From Muribaculaceae bacterium (GTDB lineage: Bacteria > Bacteroidota > Bacteroidia > Bacteroidales > Muribaculaceae): a DNA stretch of 64,000 nucleotides. The position numbers and the translations under genes are program-made. Every line of letters begins with the position of its first letter. Positions within the stretch are counted from its first letter, which is position 1. Below the pieces are notes generated by a model. It was not told the DNA's origin and searched no databases. It saw nothing but the letters and a program-made list of their open reading frames with translations. Shown here piece after piece: positions 8,177 through 17,799 of this stretch. The stretch lies in contig JAGANS010000048.1 in the NCBI GenBank assembly GCA_017624155.1, forward strand, positions 18,783 to 82,782, in the 5' to 3' direction.

Positions 8177-9369
8177 TCTTTGCAGGTTATCAGATATTTG
8201 TTATTGTCGTTGCCCGAGATGGCAAAGAGACGCCGCGGGCCGTCCTTTACGCCGAGTTTGCCGCGAAGGGCATCGGCGCTGATGTCGAAGTTGCGGGTGG
8301 TGACGCTCACGCGCGGGTATCGCGAGGCATAGCGCTTGATATGTTTTGACATATATGGCAATACCTCTTCCACCTCGTATGCGCGGCCGGGGAAGGCGTC
8401 GGGCATTGTATGGCCATACCACAGCTGTGTGTTGGCCGATGGCTTGCGCAGGCCGTAGCGCGCTGCGAGCAGGCGGAACGGTGCCGCCTTCATCACTGCG
8501 GGGTAGGGGTCGAGGATATAGTCGCCCGAAGCGGGTATGCCGTATGATACCGGCGCGGCAGCTTCCTCGCTGCGGGTGAAGGTAAAGTGCGAGTCGACGT
8601 CGCGGCCGAGTGTCACAGCCTCGATGCTTGGTTCATGATATGTGGCAAGACCAAATTCGCATTCCACATCGAGTTCCTTGCATTCGGTGGGCGTACCGAG
8701 TACGATTACTTTTACGGCCTCGGGAAGCAGCGACAGCGTGTGAGCAATGTCGAGCATGGGCGATGCCTTGATTATCAACCGCTTTGTGACAGTACGCAGC
8801 AAGGGCAGCATGTCGATGACATCGGGCTCACAGTGGTCGAGCGCATATACGCGGCCACCGGCACTGTCGCGGCGGGCGGGATCGATAAACATGCAGTCGA
8901 AACGCATGCCTTCGCGTGCCCATACATCAAGCAGCGTACGGCAATCCTCGCACGCCACCTCCAGATTGTCGATATTGCGCGCATTATGACGCAGGGCGTC
9001 GGCCACAGCCTCATCGCGTTCCACAGCAACCACATACCCCTGTGTGCCTGCGTGACGCGCCATCGCCATGGCATCGATACCGAGGCCGGCGGTGAGGTCG
9101 GCCACGCGCCATCCGCTCTGCAGCATCGAGGTATGGAATCGTGCCAGCCGACACGATGTAGATTGTTCGCCCGACAGGGCGGTGGGAAATATGAACTGCG
9201 GGTCGGCCTCAAGAGCCTTACCGAGCTTGTCGGCATACTTGCGGCGACACTCTATCTGAAGGATTTCGGCGGCTCGGTCGCGGCCGTATTTCAAGCGCAG
9301 GCGGGCAGGGTCGTCACCGGCATGGGTGTCGATCCATTGGAAAAAGTCGGGGCTGTAATTATAATCCAT
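8173..9369 (-). CDS. THUMP-like, SAM-dependent methyltransferase
   Basis: A 398-residue protein. The SAM-binding core has VADLTAGLGIDAMAMARHAG (motif I), VAVERDEAVADAL (motif II) and CMFIDPARRDSAGGR (motif IV-like). The C-terminal about 80 residues (VEEVLPYMSKHIKRYASRYP onward) look like the THUMP-like domain linked to tRNA-modifying enzymes. The substrate is not known. It forms a two-gene unit with the TIGR02757 gene through a four-base overlap. A strong hairpin ends ten bases before its start codon, directly after pgk. Confidence 0.8.
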   Translation of the reverse strand: MDYNYSPDFFQWIDTHAGDDPARLRLKYGRDRAAEILQIECRRKYADKLGKALEADPQFIFPTALSGEQSTSCRLARFHTSMLQSGWRVADLTAGLGIDAMAMARHAGTQGYVVAVERDEAVADALRHNARNIDNLEVACEDCRTLLDVWAREGMRFDCMFIDPARRDSAGGRVYALDHCEPDVIDMLPLLRTVTKRLIIKASPMLDIAHTLSLLPEAVKVIVLGTPTECKELDVECEFGLATYHEPSIEAVTLGRDVDSHFTFTRSEEAAAPVSYGIPASGDYILDPYPAVMKAAPFRLLAARYGLRKPSANTQLWYGHTMPDAFPGRAYEVEEVLPYMSKHIKRYASRYPRVSVTTRNFDISADALRGKLGVKDGPRRLFAISGNDNNKYLITCKE

Positions 9370-9378
9370 GCAATGGAA

Positions 9379-9411
9379 ACGCGCCCGCGAATGTATGGTT
9401 CACGGGCGCGT
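9379..9411 (-). terminator. Hairpin between pgk and the methyltransferase gene
   Basis: ACGCGCCCG (9379-9387) pairs perfectly with CGGGCGCGT (9403-9411) around a 15-base loop. On the minus strand only TTTCC follows, then the next start codon ten bases later. It could be the pgk terminator or a structure over the ribosome-binding region. Confidence 0.65.
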
Positions 9412-9432
9412 CATTATAATGGGTTGAGGTGA

Positions 9433-10686
9433 TTATTCGCCCTTGATGGCAGCGATGCCGGGGAGCACCTTGCCCTCGATGGCTTCGAGGAGGGCGCCGC
9501 CGCCGGTCGATACGTACGATACCTCGTCGGCAAGACCGAACTTGTTGACGCAGGCTACAGAGTCGCCACCGCCTACCAGCGAGAAGGCACCGTTCTTGGT
9601 AGCTTCAACCACAGCGTCGGCAATGGCGCGCGAGCCGGCGGTGAAGTTGTCGAACTCAAATACGCCGGCGGGGCCGTTCCACAGGATAGTCTTCGACGAG
9701 CGGATTACCTCGGCGAACTTCTCGCGTGTTTCGGGGCCTGCATCAAGGCCTTCCCATCCGTCGGGAATATCCATAGCCGAGCAGATCTGGGTGTGGGCGT
9801 CGTTAGAGAATGCGTCGGCGGCCACACAGTCGGTGCCGAGCACGAGGTTTACACCCTTCTCCTGAGCCTTTTTCATGATGTCGAGAGCGAGGTCGAGCTT
9901 GTCGTTCTCGCAGATCGAGTTGCCTACGTGGCCGCCCTGAGCCTTGGCGAAGGTGTAGGTCATGCCACCGCATAGGATGAGGTTGTCAACCTTGTCCATG
10001 AGATTCTCGATGATGCCGATCTTGGTCGACACCTTTGAGCCGCCCATGATGGCGGTGAAGGGGCGCTTGATGTTGTTGAGCACGTTGTCGACAGCCTTCA
10101 CTTCCTTCTCCATGAGGTAGCCGAGCATCTTGTGTTCGTTGTCGAAGAAGTCGGCCACGACAGCGGTGGATGCATGACGGCGGTGTGCGGTGCCGAAGGC
10201 GTCGTTCACGTATACATCGGCATACGAGGCGAGGTGCTTGGCAAAGTCCTTCTGGCGGGCTTTCATTTCTTTCTTGGCAGCGTCATAGCCGGGGTCTTCC
10301 TTGTCGATGCCTACGGGCTTGCCCTCTTCCTCGGGGTGGAAGCGCAGGTTCTCGAGCAGGAGTGCCTGACCGGGCTTGAGGTCGGCTGCCATGGCGTCGG
10401 CGGTGGCGCAGTCTTCGGCAAAAGCTACATCGGTGCCGAGAGCCTTGGCCACGGCATCCTTGATCTGCGACAGCGAGTACTTAGGGTTGACCTTGCCTTT
10501 GGGTTTGCCCATGTGCGACATGATGATGAGCGAGCCGCCGTCGTTGAGGATTTTCTTGAGGGTGGGGAGGGCACCGCGGATGCGGGTGTCGTCGGTGATG
10601 TGGCCGTTCTCGTCCAGGGGTACGTTGAAGTCAACGCGTACGAGAGCCTTTTTGCCGGCGAAATTGAAAGAATCGATATTTGCCAT
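9433..10686 (-). CDS. pgk: Phosphoglycerate kinase
   Basis: A 417-residue glycolytic enzyme that transfers phosphate from 1,3-bisphosphoglycerate to ADP. Family motifs are complete: [17 protein letters not shown] near the N-terminus, [27 protein letters not shown], the hinge region with [15 protein letters not shown], and the C-terminal nucleotide site with [13 protein letters not shown] and [13 protein letters not shown]. It is cytosolic and constitutive. A TAATTTTG element precedes it and a hairpin follows. Nothing unusual is seen. Confidence 0.97.
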   Translation of the reverse strand: MANIDSFNFAGKKALVRVDFNVPLDENGHITDDTRIRGALPTLKKILNDGGSLIIMSHMGKPKGKVNPKYSLSQIKDAVAKALGTDVAFAEDCATADAMAADLKPGQALLLENLRFHPEEEGKPVGIDKEDPGYDAAKKEMKARQKDFAKHLASYADVYVNDAFGTAHRRHASTAVVADFFDNEHKMLGYLMEKEVKAVDNVLNNIKRPFTAIMGGSKVSTKIGIIENLMDKVDNLILCGGMTYTFAKAQGGHVGNSICENDKLDLALDIMKKAQEKGVNLVLGTDCVAADAFSNDAHTQICSAMDIPDGWEGLDAGPETREKFAEVIRSSKTILWNGPAGVFEFDNFTAGSRAIADAVVEATKNGAFSLVGGGDSVACVNKFGLADEVSYVSTGGGALLEAIEGKVLPGIAAIKGE

Positions 10687-10741
10687 TTGGTTATATGTTA
10701 ATGAGTTGTGAATTCAAACAAATAAGCTGGATTTATTGCCG

Positions 10742-10749
10742 CAAAATTA
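10742..10749 (-). promoter_or_regulatory. Bacteroidetes -7 element for pgk
   Basis: TAATTTTG on the minus strand, about 56 bases before the pgk start. No -33 at the right spacing was seen. Confidence 0.45.
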
Positions 10750-10801
10750 CGGAAAATTTTCGACAATTTAGAGTTTTTATGGCAAAAAAATCACCAGTGC
10801 A

Positions 10802-11635
10802 TCAGCGTTCGGGATAGCGGCTGAGGATTGCCTGCATCTGGGCGGCGAGGTCGGCGGCCTTGGCGCGGGCGGCTTCGGCAAAGTCGTCGCCTGCCGAGGC
10901 GTGAATGATGCCGCGCGATGAGTTGACAAGCAGGCCCACCTCGTCGATCATGCCGAAGCGGCATACCTCTTCGAGGCTGCCGCCCTGGGCACCGACACCG
11001 GGCACGAGGAAGAACGAGCGCGGAGCCAGCTTGCGCACGTCGGCTATGAGTTCGCCGCGGGTGGCGCCGACAACAAACATCATGTTGACGGGCGACCCCC
11101 ACTTCTGGGCGCGCTTAACCACGCGCTCGAATACGCGGGCGCCGTTGACATCGGGTATCATCTGAAAGTCTTCCGAGCCTTTGTTGGAGGTAAGCGCAAG
11201 TACGATGGCCCATTTGTCCTCAAAGCCCAGGAAGGGAGTAACGGAGTCCTCGCCCATGTATGGCGCAACGGTGACGGCGTCGACGCCGGCGCGCTCGAAG
11301 AAGGCCTTGGCATACATGCGGGCGGTGTTGCCGATGTCGCCGCGCTTGGCGTCGGCGATGATAAACTGGTCGGGATAATTCTCGCGGATATAGGCGCAGG
11401 TGGCCTCGAAGGCACGCATGCCGTCGGGGCCGAGAGTCTCGTAGAATGCGAGGTTGGGCTTGTATGCCACGGCATACCGGGCGGTGGCGTCGATGATGGC
11501 CTTGTTGAACTCTATAATGCCGTCGGCGCCCCTGGCGGCGAGTGCCGGTGGCATCTTGGCGGGATCAGGGTCGAGGCCTACGCATAGGAATGAACCCTTG
11601 CGCATGATATTCTCTACAAGTTCGGTACGTTTCAT
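10802..11635 (-). CDS. pyrF: Orotidine 5'-phosphate decarboxylase
   Basis: A 277-residue enzyme of the longer (type 2) PyrF group that makes [13 protein letters not shown] is at the N-terminus, and the catalytic [10 protein letters not shown] motif (Lys/Asp network) is near residues 93-102. [12 protein letters not shown] and the phosphate-binding end VPGVGAQGG are also present. It overlaps the preceding DUF4153 gene by four bases and is the last gene of prfA-DUF4153-pyrF. The following 115 bases contain only the pgk promoter region. Confidence 0.96.
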   Translation of the reverse strand: MKRTELVENIMRKGSFLCVGLDPDPAKMPPALAARGADGIIEFNKAIIDATARYAVAYKPNLAFYETLGPDGMRAFEATCAYIRENYPDQFIIADAKRGDIGNTARMYAKAFFERAGVDAVTVAPYMGEDSVTPFLGFEDKWAIVLALTSNKGSEDFQMIPDVNGARVFERVVKRAQKWGSPVNMMFVVGATRGELIADVRKLAPRSFFLVPGVGAQGGSLEEVCRFGMIDEVGLLVNSSRGIIHASAGDDFAEAARAKAADLAAQMQAILSRYPER

Positions 11636-13401
11636 TGTGATATGTTGAATTCTGTGAATAATAATCCTGATATGCTGAAATACTGTATCTTACCCGAGTC
11701 GGCATACTCGGCGCTGTCGTAGCGGCACGTCACCGACGTAGGCACAAACATGGCATCGCCCTTTGGCCGGTCGGTGAGGGGTATGCGCATCCGATGCAGC
11801 GCGGCTCCGTTTGTGCGGTTGCACAAACGGCGGATGTCGAGAGCGAGGGTGAGGCTGTCGGTGAGCGGTGCCTCGTAGTAGAGCGGGTTGTCGACGCGGA
11901 AGTTGCGCTGTGTGAAGGATTGCCGCGATACATAAGTGTACCCCTCGGGTATACTGATGGATTCCTTTGCCTCGAAGTCGTATTCGACAAGCGGGCTTAC
12001 CGCTTCTATGTCGATGACATCGGTGTCAAACAGTTCGTCGGTCTCCCACGAGGATGTCCTGACGGGAAAACTGACGATAGTGGCGGTGTAGGAATGATCT
12101 CTGTGGTCGTCGATATATTCGAGCCGCGATGACAGCAAGGCCCAGTCCGAGTCGGGAAGTTTGTCGCGCAAGGCGGCCACCTGCCCGCGGTCGAGAGGAA
12201 AAGCTGTGGCGCCTGCCCTTGTGAACGCATCCATGACACGGCTCTGCATATAGCTGTATGTGAGGCTTGTGTAGTTGACTCCCGGTATTATCGATACGGC
12301 CACGAAGAGCAGGGCAAATGACATCGGTACCCAAGAAAAGCGCCGGTTGCGGATCACGATCAGATATATCATTGCACCATAGGCCCACAGGTTGAACGTG
12401 AGCACATACAGGCGGCTTACGGTGATGCCGTACTCGCCGATGCGGTAGAGCACCGACACGCTCATCAGCACGAGCAGAGGCAGCATGGCTATGGGAAGTG
12501 CGCGGCGGATGCGCGGTATGACCGGGTCGTCGTCGGTGCGCTCAAGCAGGAATATCAGCAGCAGGCACACGGCTGTGAAGCCTGTGACGGGGTAAACCAC
12601 CATGCCCACCGGCAGCGTGAAGGTGAAGAGAATCTTGAGCCCGTATGCATACAGTATCCCCATATATATGAGCGCAAGCGGCATAAGCAGGAACTTGATG
12701 AGGCCGCGCTCGAAGCGCGACAGCGTGTGGGCGCCAGTCGCGGCATCAATATTATGTACCGGCGGTATACGCCCCATGAATATCGTGAGAGGCACAAACA
12801 GGGCGAAGATTATGCCCAGCGTGGGCATCAGCTTCCATGTATGCACGCCGAACAGCAGATCGACAGTGCCATATATCAATGCTGCCGCGAGCCACATGGC
12901 CAGCGATATTATGGCTGTAGTTATAAGATTGGTAATCTGGACGTAACTGTAATACCATGCAGCGGCGCCGCGCCTGCGGTCGGACACAAACAGCAGTGCC
13001 ACAGTCAGAGCTGTCACGACCGATATGTGCGATATCCACCCCGCCATACCAAGAGCGGAGCCATGCATGAGCAGGAATATGAAGTCGGTGGCAAGGAGGG
13101 CGTTGGCGCCTCCCTGTATGGGCCGTGACAGACGGGGCTTACCGGCAAAACTTGTCCACAGCGGGATGTCGAGCGACAACAGCAGCCCGGCAGTGAGGCA
13201 GTATGAGAAGGCGATGCACACGTTGTCGTCCGGCTGATTGTCGAGCCATGTGAGGATCAGCAGCCACAGGCACAGGGCGACAAGGTAGGCAAAGCCCATC
13301 GGGAACCGCGTTACGGCACGTGTGCCGTCGGCGATAAGCGTCTGCAGCGACATGCGCTTGCGGGGCGACGGCTGCGGGGAAGAGGCGAGAGGTTTATCCA
13401 T
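11632..13401 (-). CDS. DUF4153-type polytopic membrane protein
   Basis: A 589-residue protein with about ten to eleven predicted membrane helices between residues 35 and 400. A soluble C-terminal part of some 180 residues (from about [14 protein letters not shown]) is rich in beta strands. The layout matches the DUF4153 family of Bacteroidetes, whose role is unknown. It begins six bases after the stop of prfA and overlaps pyrF by four bases, so it is expressed with both. This may only reflect operon packing, because release factor 1 and pyrF have no obvious link to it. Confidence 0.75.
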   Translation of the reverse strand: MDKPLASSPQPSPRKRMSLQTLIADGTRAVTRFPMGFAYLVALCLWLLILTWLDNQPDDNVCIAFSYCLTAGLLLSLDIPLWTSFAGKPRLSRPIQGGANALLATDFIFLLMHGSALGMAGWISHISVVTALTVALLFVSDRRRGAAAWYYSYVQITNLITTAIISLAMWLAAALIYGTVDLLFGVHTWKLMPTLGIIFALFVPLTIFMGRIPPVHNIDAATGAHTLSRFERGLIKFLLMPLALIYMGILYAYGLKILFTFTLPVGMVVYPVTGFTAVCLLLIFLLERTDDDPVIPRIRRALPIAMLPLLVLMSVSVLYRIGEYGITVSRLYVLTFNLWAYGAMIYLIVIRNRRFSWVPMSFALLFVAVSIIPGVNYTSLTYSYMQSRVMDAFTRAGATAFPLDRGQVAALRDKLPDSDWALLSSRLEYIDDHRDHSYTATIVSFPVRTSSWETDELFDTDVIDIEAVSPLVEYDFEAKESISIPEGYTYVSRQSFTQRNFRVDNPLYYEAPLTDSLTLALDIRRLCNRTNGAALHRMRIPLTDRPKGDAMFVPTSVTCRYDSAEYADSGKIQYFSISGLLFTEFNISQ

Positions 13402-13407
13402 AATAGC

Positions 13408-14517
13408 TTAGAATTCGGCCGCCTTGAGGCGTTCGGCATTTTCGGTGGAACTCAAGGCGAAAAGTATCTCGTCGAGATCGCCGCCGAGCACTGCCGCGAG
13501 GTTGTGAGTGGTGAAGTTGATACGGTGGTCGGTTACACGCCCTTGCGGGAAGTTGTAGGTGCGTATCTTGGCCGAACGGTCGCCGGTCGATACGAGGGTG
13601 CGGCGTCGCGAGGCTATATCGTCGATATACTTCTGATGCTCCTTGTCGAATATGAATGTGCGCAGTCGGCTGAGGGCGCGCTCTTTGTTCTTGGGCTGGT
13701 CGCGGGTCTCGGTGCATTCGATGAGTATTTCCTCCTCGACACCGGTATTCGGGTTCTTCCACTTGTAGCGCAGACGCACGCCCGACTCCACCTTGTTGAC
13801 GTTCTGGCCGCCGGCGCCGCCCGAGCGGAATGTGTCCCACTTGATCTCTCCCTCGTTGATCTCGACATCGAAGGGCTCGGCCTCGGGCAGGACGGCCACC
13901 GTGGCGGCGGAGGTGTGTATGCGGCCCTGGGTCTCCGTGGCCGGTACGCGCTGTACGCGGTGCACTCCGCTCTCGTATTTGAGTATGCCGTATACGCCGT
14001 CGCCGCTTATGCTCATCACAATCTCTTTGTAGCCGCCCGATGCTCCCTCGCTCACCGAAGTGACGGCCACCTGCCAGCCCTTGGCCTCGCAGAAGCGGGT
14101 ATACATGCGGGCGAGGTCGCCGGCAAAGAGGGCAGCCTCATCACCGCCGGTGCCGGCACGGATCTCGAGGATGGCGTTCTTGTCGTCCTCGGGGTCGGCG
14201 GGAACGAGAAACAGCTTGATGTCCTCGCACAGAGCGTCGACAGCGACAATAGCGCGGTCGAGGGCCGCGTGTGCCTCGGCCGCTGCAGCCGGGTCGGATT
14301 CATCGGCCATCACCTCACGGTAGAAGGCGATATTGTCGGCCTGTTCGTCGTATGCAGACATAAGGCGGTCGAGATCGCGCAGATGCTTGTACTCCTTGGT
14401 GAGTTTCACGAAGCGCTGCTGATCGGCCATTACATCGGGGTCTCCGAGCAGAGTCTCGATTTCGCGAAACCGGTTGATATGGGCCTGTATGCGTGGAAGT
14501 AAGGATTCGTCTAACAT
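13408..14517 (-). CDS. prfA: Peptide chain release factor 1
   Basis: A 369-residue translation terminator. The catalytic GGQ is at 236-238 within RSGGAGGQNVNK, and the stop-codon-reading PAT tripeptide at 192-194 marks RF1 (UAA/UAG) rather than RF2. The ATG at 14515-14517 is chosen over an upstream in-frame start because it lies about 20 bases after a TACCTTTG element and gives the family's usual N-terminus. It is the first gene of an operon with DUF4153 and pyrF. Confidence 0.97.
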   Translation of the reverse strand: MLDESLLPRIQAHINRFREIETLLGDPDVMADQQRFVKLTKEYKHLRDLDRLMSAYDEQADNIAFYREVMADESDPAAAAEAHAALDRAIVAVDALCEDIKLFLVPADPEDDKNAILEIRAGTGGDEAALFAGDLARMYTRFCEAKGWQVAVTSVSEGASGGYKEIVMSISGDGVYGILKYESGVHRVQRVPATETQGRIHTSAATVAVLPEAEPFDVEINEGEIKWDTFRSGGAGGQNVNKVESGVRLRYKWKNPNTGVEEEILIECTETRDQPKNKERALSRLRTFIFDKEHQKYIDDIASRRRTLVSTGDRSAKIRTYNFPQGRVTDHRINFTTHNLAAVLGGDLDEILFALSSTENAERLKAAEF

Positions 14518-14538
14518 TGATGGTCTGCGTTTATTGTG

Positions 14539-14546
14539 CAAAGGTA
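14539..14546 (-). promoter_or_regulatory. Bacteroidetes -7 element for the prfA operon
   Basis: TACCTTTG on the minus strand, giving a leader of about 15-20 bases. A CAAA (TTTG) occurs upstream but with a spacing of only 16. Confidence 0.6.
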
Positions 14547-14632
14547 CGAAAAAATGTTAAACCAAACTAAGCGCAGCAGTGTTATTATATCGTAAAACCA
14601 AACTTGTAAAATCTGTAAAAACTACTTTAAGG

Positions 14633-15145
14633 ATGAAAAGAATTATCTTCGCACTGCTCGCAGTGCTCGGTCTTGCAGGTGCCGCACAGGCACAGAAAGC
14701 CATATTGTATGCAGGCTATGGCGGCTATACACAGATGGATGCGTGTGACATGCACGACGGCGGCAAGGTGAATACGGCATGGGGCGCAGTGACAGCCGGT
14801 GTAAACTTTCAGATTGCGCCCAAGCTGCAGATCGGCCCCTCGTATACATTCTCGTCGAGCTCATACAAGCACAGCGACACCAATATCTACTATCATGTGA
14901 TAATGCTCAACGGCCGGTATGACTATTACCGCAACAGCATCGTTACTCTCTATGGTCACCTTGGTGTCGGTGTGGATATCTCGCATATCTCGGGCGACTG
15001 GGGCAGTGAGAATAAGGGCTACTTCGCTATTCAGGCATCACCGCTCGGCGCCGATGCAGCCATCAGCCGTAATGCTTCGATGTTTGCCGAACTCGGCTTC
15101 GGAGCACAGGGTCTGCTGCAGGTTGGTTTCAGATTAAGGCTGTAA
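14633..15145 (+). CDS. Small outer-membrane beta-barrel protein
   Basis: A 170-residue protein with a signal peptide (MKRIIFALLAVLGLAGAAQA, cleaved before QKAIL). Alternating strands with aromatic girdles follow (YAGYGGYTQ, ITPK-like turns, VTLYGHLGVGVDIS), and the protein ends in a terminal barrel strand with a basic final residue pattern (QVGFRLRL). This suggests an OmpX/OmpW-size eight-strand barrel. The ATG at 14633 follows an AAGG and gives a proper signal peptide; an earlier in-frame start would spoil it. Its promoter is not clear. A strong bidirectional terminator follows. Confidence 0.75.
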   Translation: MKRIIFALLAVLGLAGAAQAQKAILYAGYGGYTQMDACDMHDGGKVNTAWGAVTAGVNFQIAPKLQIGPSYTFSSSSYKHSDTNIYYHVIMLNGRYDYYRNSIVTLYGHLGVGVDISHISGDWGSENKGYFAIQASPLGADAAISRNASMFAELGFGAQGLLQVGFRLRL

Positions 15146-15164
15146 CAGCAGTAACGGAATAAGC

Positions 15165-15204
15165 GCAGACAGCCGCGGTGGAATTTTCCACCGCGGCTGT
15201 CTGC
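15165..15204. terminator. Bidirectional terminator between the barrel gene and rpmH
   Basis: A 17-base perfect inverted repeat: GCAGACAGCCGCGGTGG (15165-15181) with its complement (15188-15204) and a six-base loop. It lies between convergent genes. T runs are weak on both sides. Confidence 0.85.
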
Positions 15205-15225
15205 GTCAAACGATAGGGCTAAGCC

Positions 15226-15381
15226 TTACTTGGATGCGATAGAATCGCTTACAGTGAGGCGTGCGCGGCCTTTGGCGCGGCGACGGGCCAGAACCTTGCG
15301 GCCGTCGGGAGTAGACATGCGTTCACGGAAACCGTGCTTGTTCACACGCTTGCGGTTTGAGGGTTGGAATGTTCTTTTCAT
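15226..15381 (-). CDS. rpmH: 50S ribosomal protein L34
   Basis: A 51-residue, very basic protein: [20 protein letters not shown] followed by [19 protein letters not shown]. This is the signature of L34, with a short extension ([10 protein letters not shown]) at the C-terminus as is common in Bacteroidetes. It has a full promoter of its own. In many bacteria rpmH lies beside rnpA and dnaA near the origin, but here it is alone, so the origin is not implied. Confidence 0.97.
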   Translation of the reverse strand: MKRTFQPSNRKRVNKHGFRERMSTPDGRKVLARRRAKGRARLTVSDSIASK

Positions 15382-15423
15382 TGCCGTATGATGATTTTAT
15401 GATTTATTCAACAATTCGAGGGG

Positions 15424-15455
15424 CAAAGGTAGGTAAAATTTCTGAATTGTGCAAA
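15424..15455 (-). promoter_or_regulatory. Full Bacteroidetes promoter for rpmH
   Basis: On the minus strand TTTG (15452-15455), 20 bases, then TACCTTTG (15424-15431). It predicts a leader of about 37 bases. Confidence 0.8.
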
Positions 15456-15479
15456 TTTTTTGCGGCCCCATATCCGATT

Positions 15480-17726
15480 TTATATCTGCGGAGTGTGCAG
15501 TTTGGCTGTGGCACGGAGGAATTTGCGGAGGGACGAGATAAGTTCCTGTGTTTCCTGCAAGGTGTTGAGGTAGACATACAGCACCGACATTGTCCCGGGA
15601 TCGCCGTCGCGCAGGTTGTCGTGGAGAGTATGCACAGTAGCCGAGATGTTGTCCTTGAGTTCGTCGCAGCGGTGGCGCAGCATCGGTACTGTATCTATCG
15701 CGCCGGTATCAAGCACGTCAAGTGTGTCGTTGAACAGGATGCGTGTGCGCGAGCGTATCTCATCGAAATCGCCGCGCAGACGCTGAGGCAGCGGCAGGAA
15801 GTTGTTGTCGACGTGTTCGAGGCATACCTCGTCGATACGGCGCAGATTGTAGAGAATGCTCATACAGCAGTTGTTGGCCAGGTGAAACCACGCGCTCTTT
15901 TCGATGGCTATTTCGCGGCTTACGTGGCGCAGGCACAGGGTTTCCTTACGGCGGGCGTTCTTCAGCACATCTTTATGGCGCGAGAGAGAGCTTTCGGCTT
16001 TCGACAGGGCACGCGCGTTGTCATCGGCAAATGCGGCTGTTACCTGATCATAGCTTTCGGCTGCAAAAGCAATAAATTTACTGTGTTGCTGCGTAATATA
16101 GAGTAACAGCATGTCCCAGGCCCGGGCTTTGTCATCTGTATCGAGAATGCCGCGGAAGAGGGCGTCCTCATTGTTGTCGGACTGTTGCTCCTTGAAGCGG
16201 CGGTTGCTGCGGATGATAAACACGACAGTGAGTATAGCCAGAGCAATCATCACCCACTGGCCTCCATAATGCATGGCGGCGACTATGATGCCGGCGCCGA
16301 TAAAGGCTACGCCGGCGGTGACAAACCATCCGCCGATTACCGATATGACGCCTGTGATGCGGAATACGGCGCTCTCGCGGCCCCACGCACGGTCGGCGAG
16401 CGATGTGCCCATGGCCACCATGAATGTGACGAATGTGGTGGACAGCGGCAGCTTGAGTGATGTGCCGGCGGCTATCAGCGCGCCGGCGAGCACAAGGTTT
16501 ACCGAGCCGCGCACAAGGTCAAAGGCCGCGCCATGCTCAAGTATGGCCTCGTCGGCGTTGAATCGCCGGGCCAGTGCTCTGCGCACCGGCAGTGGGGTGA
16601 TGTCGCGCATGCGGCTGATGACAGATAGAGACCAACGTACAAGCCGGCGGGCGATGCGCGAGGAGCCGAACATCTCGTCGCCGCTGCGGCTCGATGACAG
16701 ACCGATGGACGTCTTGGTAACGTTACGGGCCTTCTTGGAAGTGGCCAGCGATACCACCATTATGGCGCCGGCGCCAATGAGAAACCATGCCGGAGTGTCG
16801 GCCGGACCGTTGAGCGCGTCCATCATGTGAGTGGAAGCATCGCCGCTTCCCGAGGCGACGAAATCGGTGTATGAGGCAAGTCCGCTCAGTGGTACTCCGA
16901 TGAAGTTGACAAGATCATTGCCGGCAAAGGCCATCGCAAGTGCGAATGTACCGAGCAGTACAATCACCTTAAGCACATTTATTCCCAATGCGTGAAGCAG
17001 CTGCATCAGCAGGGTGAAGAACACGAAACAGCCGGCGATAATGACGCCGGTGTGAGCAGCAATCCACGCCTTGATTTCGGGCGTCATGAACACAAGTTCT
17101 TTGGCGCCCTTGATCATTAGGAAATATACTATGGCAGTGGCGCAGATGCCTCCGAACAGGCCGATTTTCCATTTTAGGCGGCTGCGATAGTTGAATGAGA
17201 ATATCAGCCTCGCCAGAAACTGGACCACCGTGCCGAACACAAACGCAATGGCGACTGACAGGAAGATGCCGAGGATCACCGACAGCGCCTTGCCTGTATT
17301 GAGCAACTCGTGGAAGCCGAGTTCGCTGCCGCCGGCCATCTTGATGAGGGCTACTACAAATGTGGCGCCGAGAAGCTCGAAAACCATCGACACTGTGGTG
17401 GATGTAGGCATGCCGAGATTGTTGAAGATATCAAGCAGTATCACATCGGTGACCATCACGGCCATGAATATACATATAAGGTCGTAGAACGAAAAGTTCT
17501 CGGGCCGGAATATGCCGTGGCGTGCTATGTCCATCATGCCGTTGCTCATCGCGGCTCCGAGGAATACACCTATCGACGCTACAATAATTACACGCTTGAA
17601 TGTTGCCGCACCCGAGCCTATGGCCGAATTGAGAAAATTGACAGCATCATTGCTCACTCCGACCGACAGGTCGAATATCGCGAGCATAAACAGGAAAATT
17701 ACAACGCAGAGAAAAATTATGTCCAT
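15480..17726 (-). CDS. PiT-family inorganic phosphate transporter with C-terminal PhoU-like domain
   Basis: A 748-residue protein. Residues 1-510 are a PiT/PHO4 permease: signature GVSNDAVNFLNSAIG (23-37) in the first repeat and AFAGNDLVNFIGVPLS in the second, with about eleven helices and a cytoplasmic loop. The C-terminal 220 residues are soluble helices (from about DTDDKARAWDMLLL) resembling the PhoU/DUF47 regulators that often accompany PiT. The protein should import phosphate with a cation and sense load through its tail. It lies 73 bases downstream of the histidine kinase on the same strand. A TTACTTTG near-match at 17751-17758 may be its own promoter. Confidence 0.88.
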   Translation of the reverse strand: MDIIFLCVVIFLFMLAIFDLSVGVSNDAVNFLNSAIGSGAATFKRVIIVASIGVFLGAAMSNGMMDIARHGIFRPENFSFYDLICIFMAVMVTDVILLDIFNNLGMPTSTTVSMVFELLGATFVVALIKMAGGSELGFHELLNTGKALSVILGIFLSVAIAFVFGTVVQFLARLIFSFNYRSRLKWKIGLFGGICATAIVYFLMIKGAKELVFMTPEIKAWIAAHTGVIIAGCFVFFTLLMQLLHALGINVLKVIVLLGTFALAMAFAGNDLVNFIGVPLSGLASYTDFVASGSGDASTHMMDALNGPADTPAWFLIGAGAIMVVSLATSKKARNVTKTSIGLSSSRSGDEMFGSSRIARRLVRWSLSVISRMRDITPLPVRRALARRFNADEAILEHGAAFDLVRGSVNLVLAGALIAAGTSLKLPLSTTFVTFMVAMGTSLADRAWGRESAVFRITGVISVIGGWFVTAGVAFIGAGIIVAAMHYGGQWVMIALAILTVVFIIRSNRRFKEQQSDNNEDALFRGILDTDDKARAWDMLLLYITQQHSKFIAFAAESYDQVTAAFADDNARALSKAESSLSRHKDVLKNARRKETLCLRHVSREIAIEKSAWFHLANNCCMSILYNLRRIDEVCLEHVDNNFLPLPQRLRGDFDEIRSRTRILFNDTLDVLDTGAIDTVPMLRHRCDELKDNISATVHTLHDNLRDGDPGTMSVLYVYLNTLQETQELISSLRKFLRATAKLHTPQI

Positions 17727-17799
17727 TATTCACAATGTATGATTACAGTGCAAAGTAATGGACAAATTGTTTCATTATTGTTGCAAAAGTTTTAAATAC

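Noticed and set aside
13504-14502. Open frame antisense to prfA
   Set aside because: Release factor 1 is certain on the minus strand and the antisense product shows no motif.
15226-15381. rpmH as a sign of the replication origin
   Set aside because: No dnaA, rnpA or DnaA-box cluster is seen nearby; the gene stands alone.
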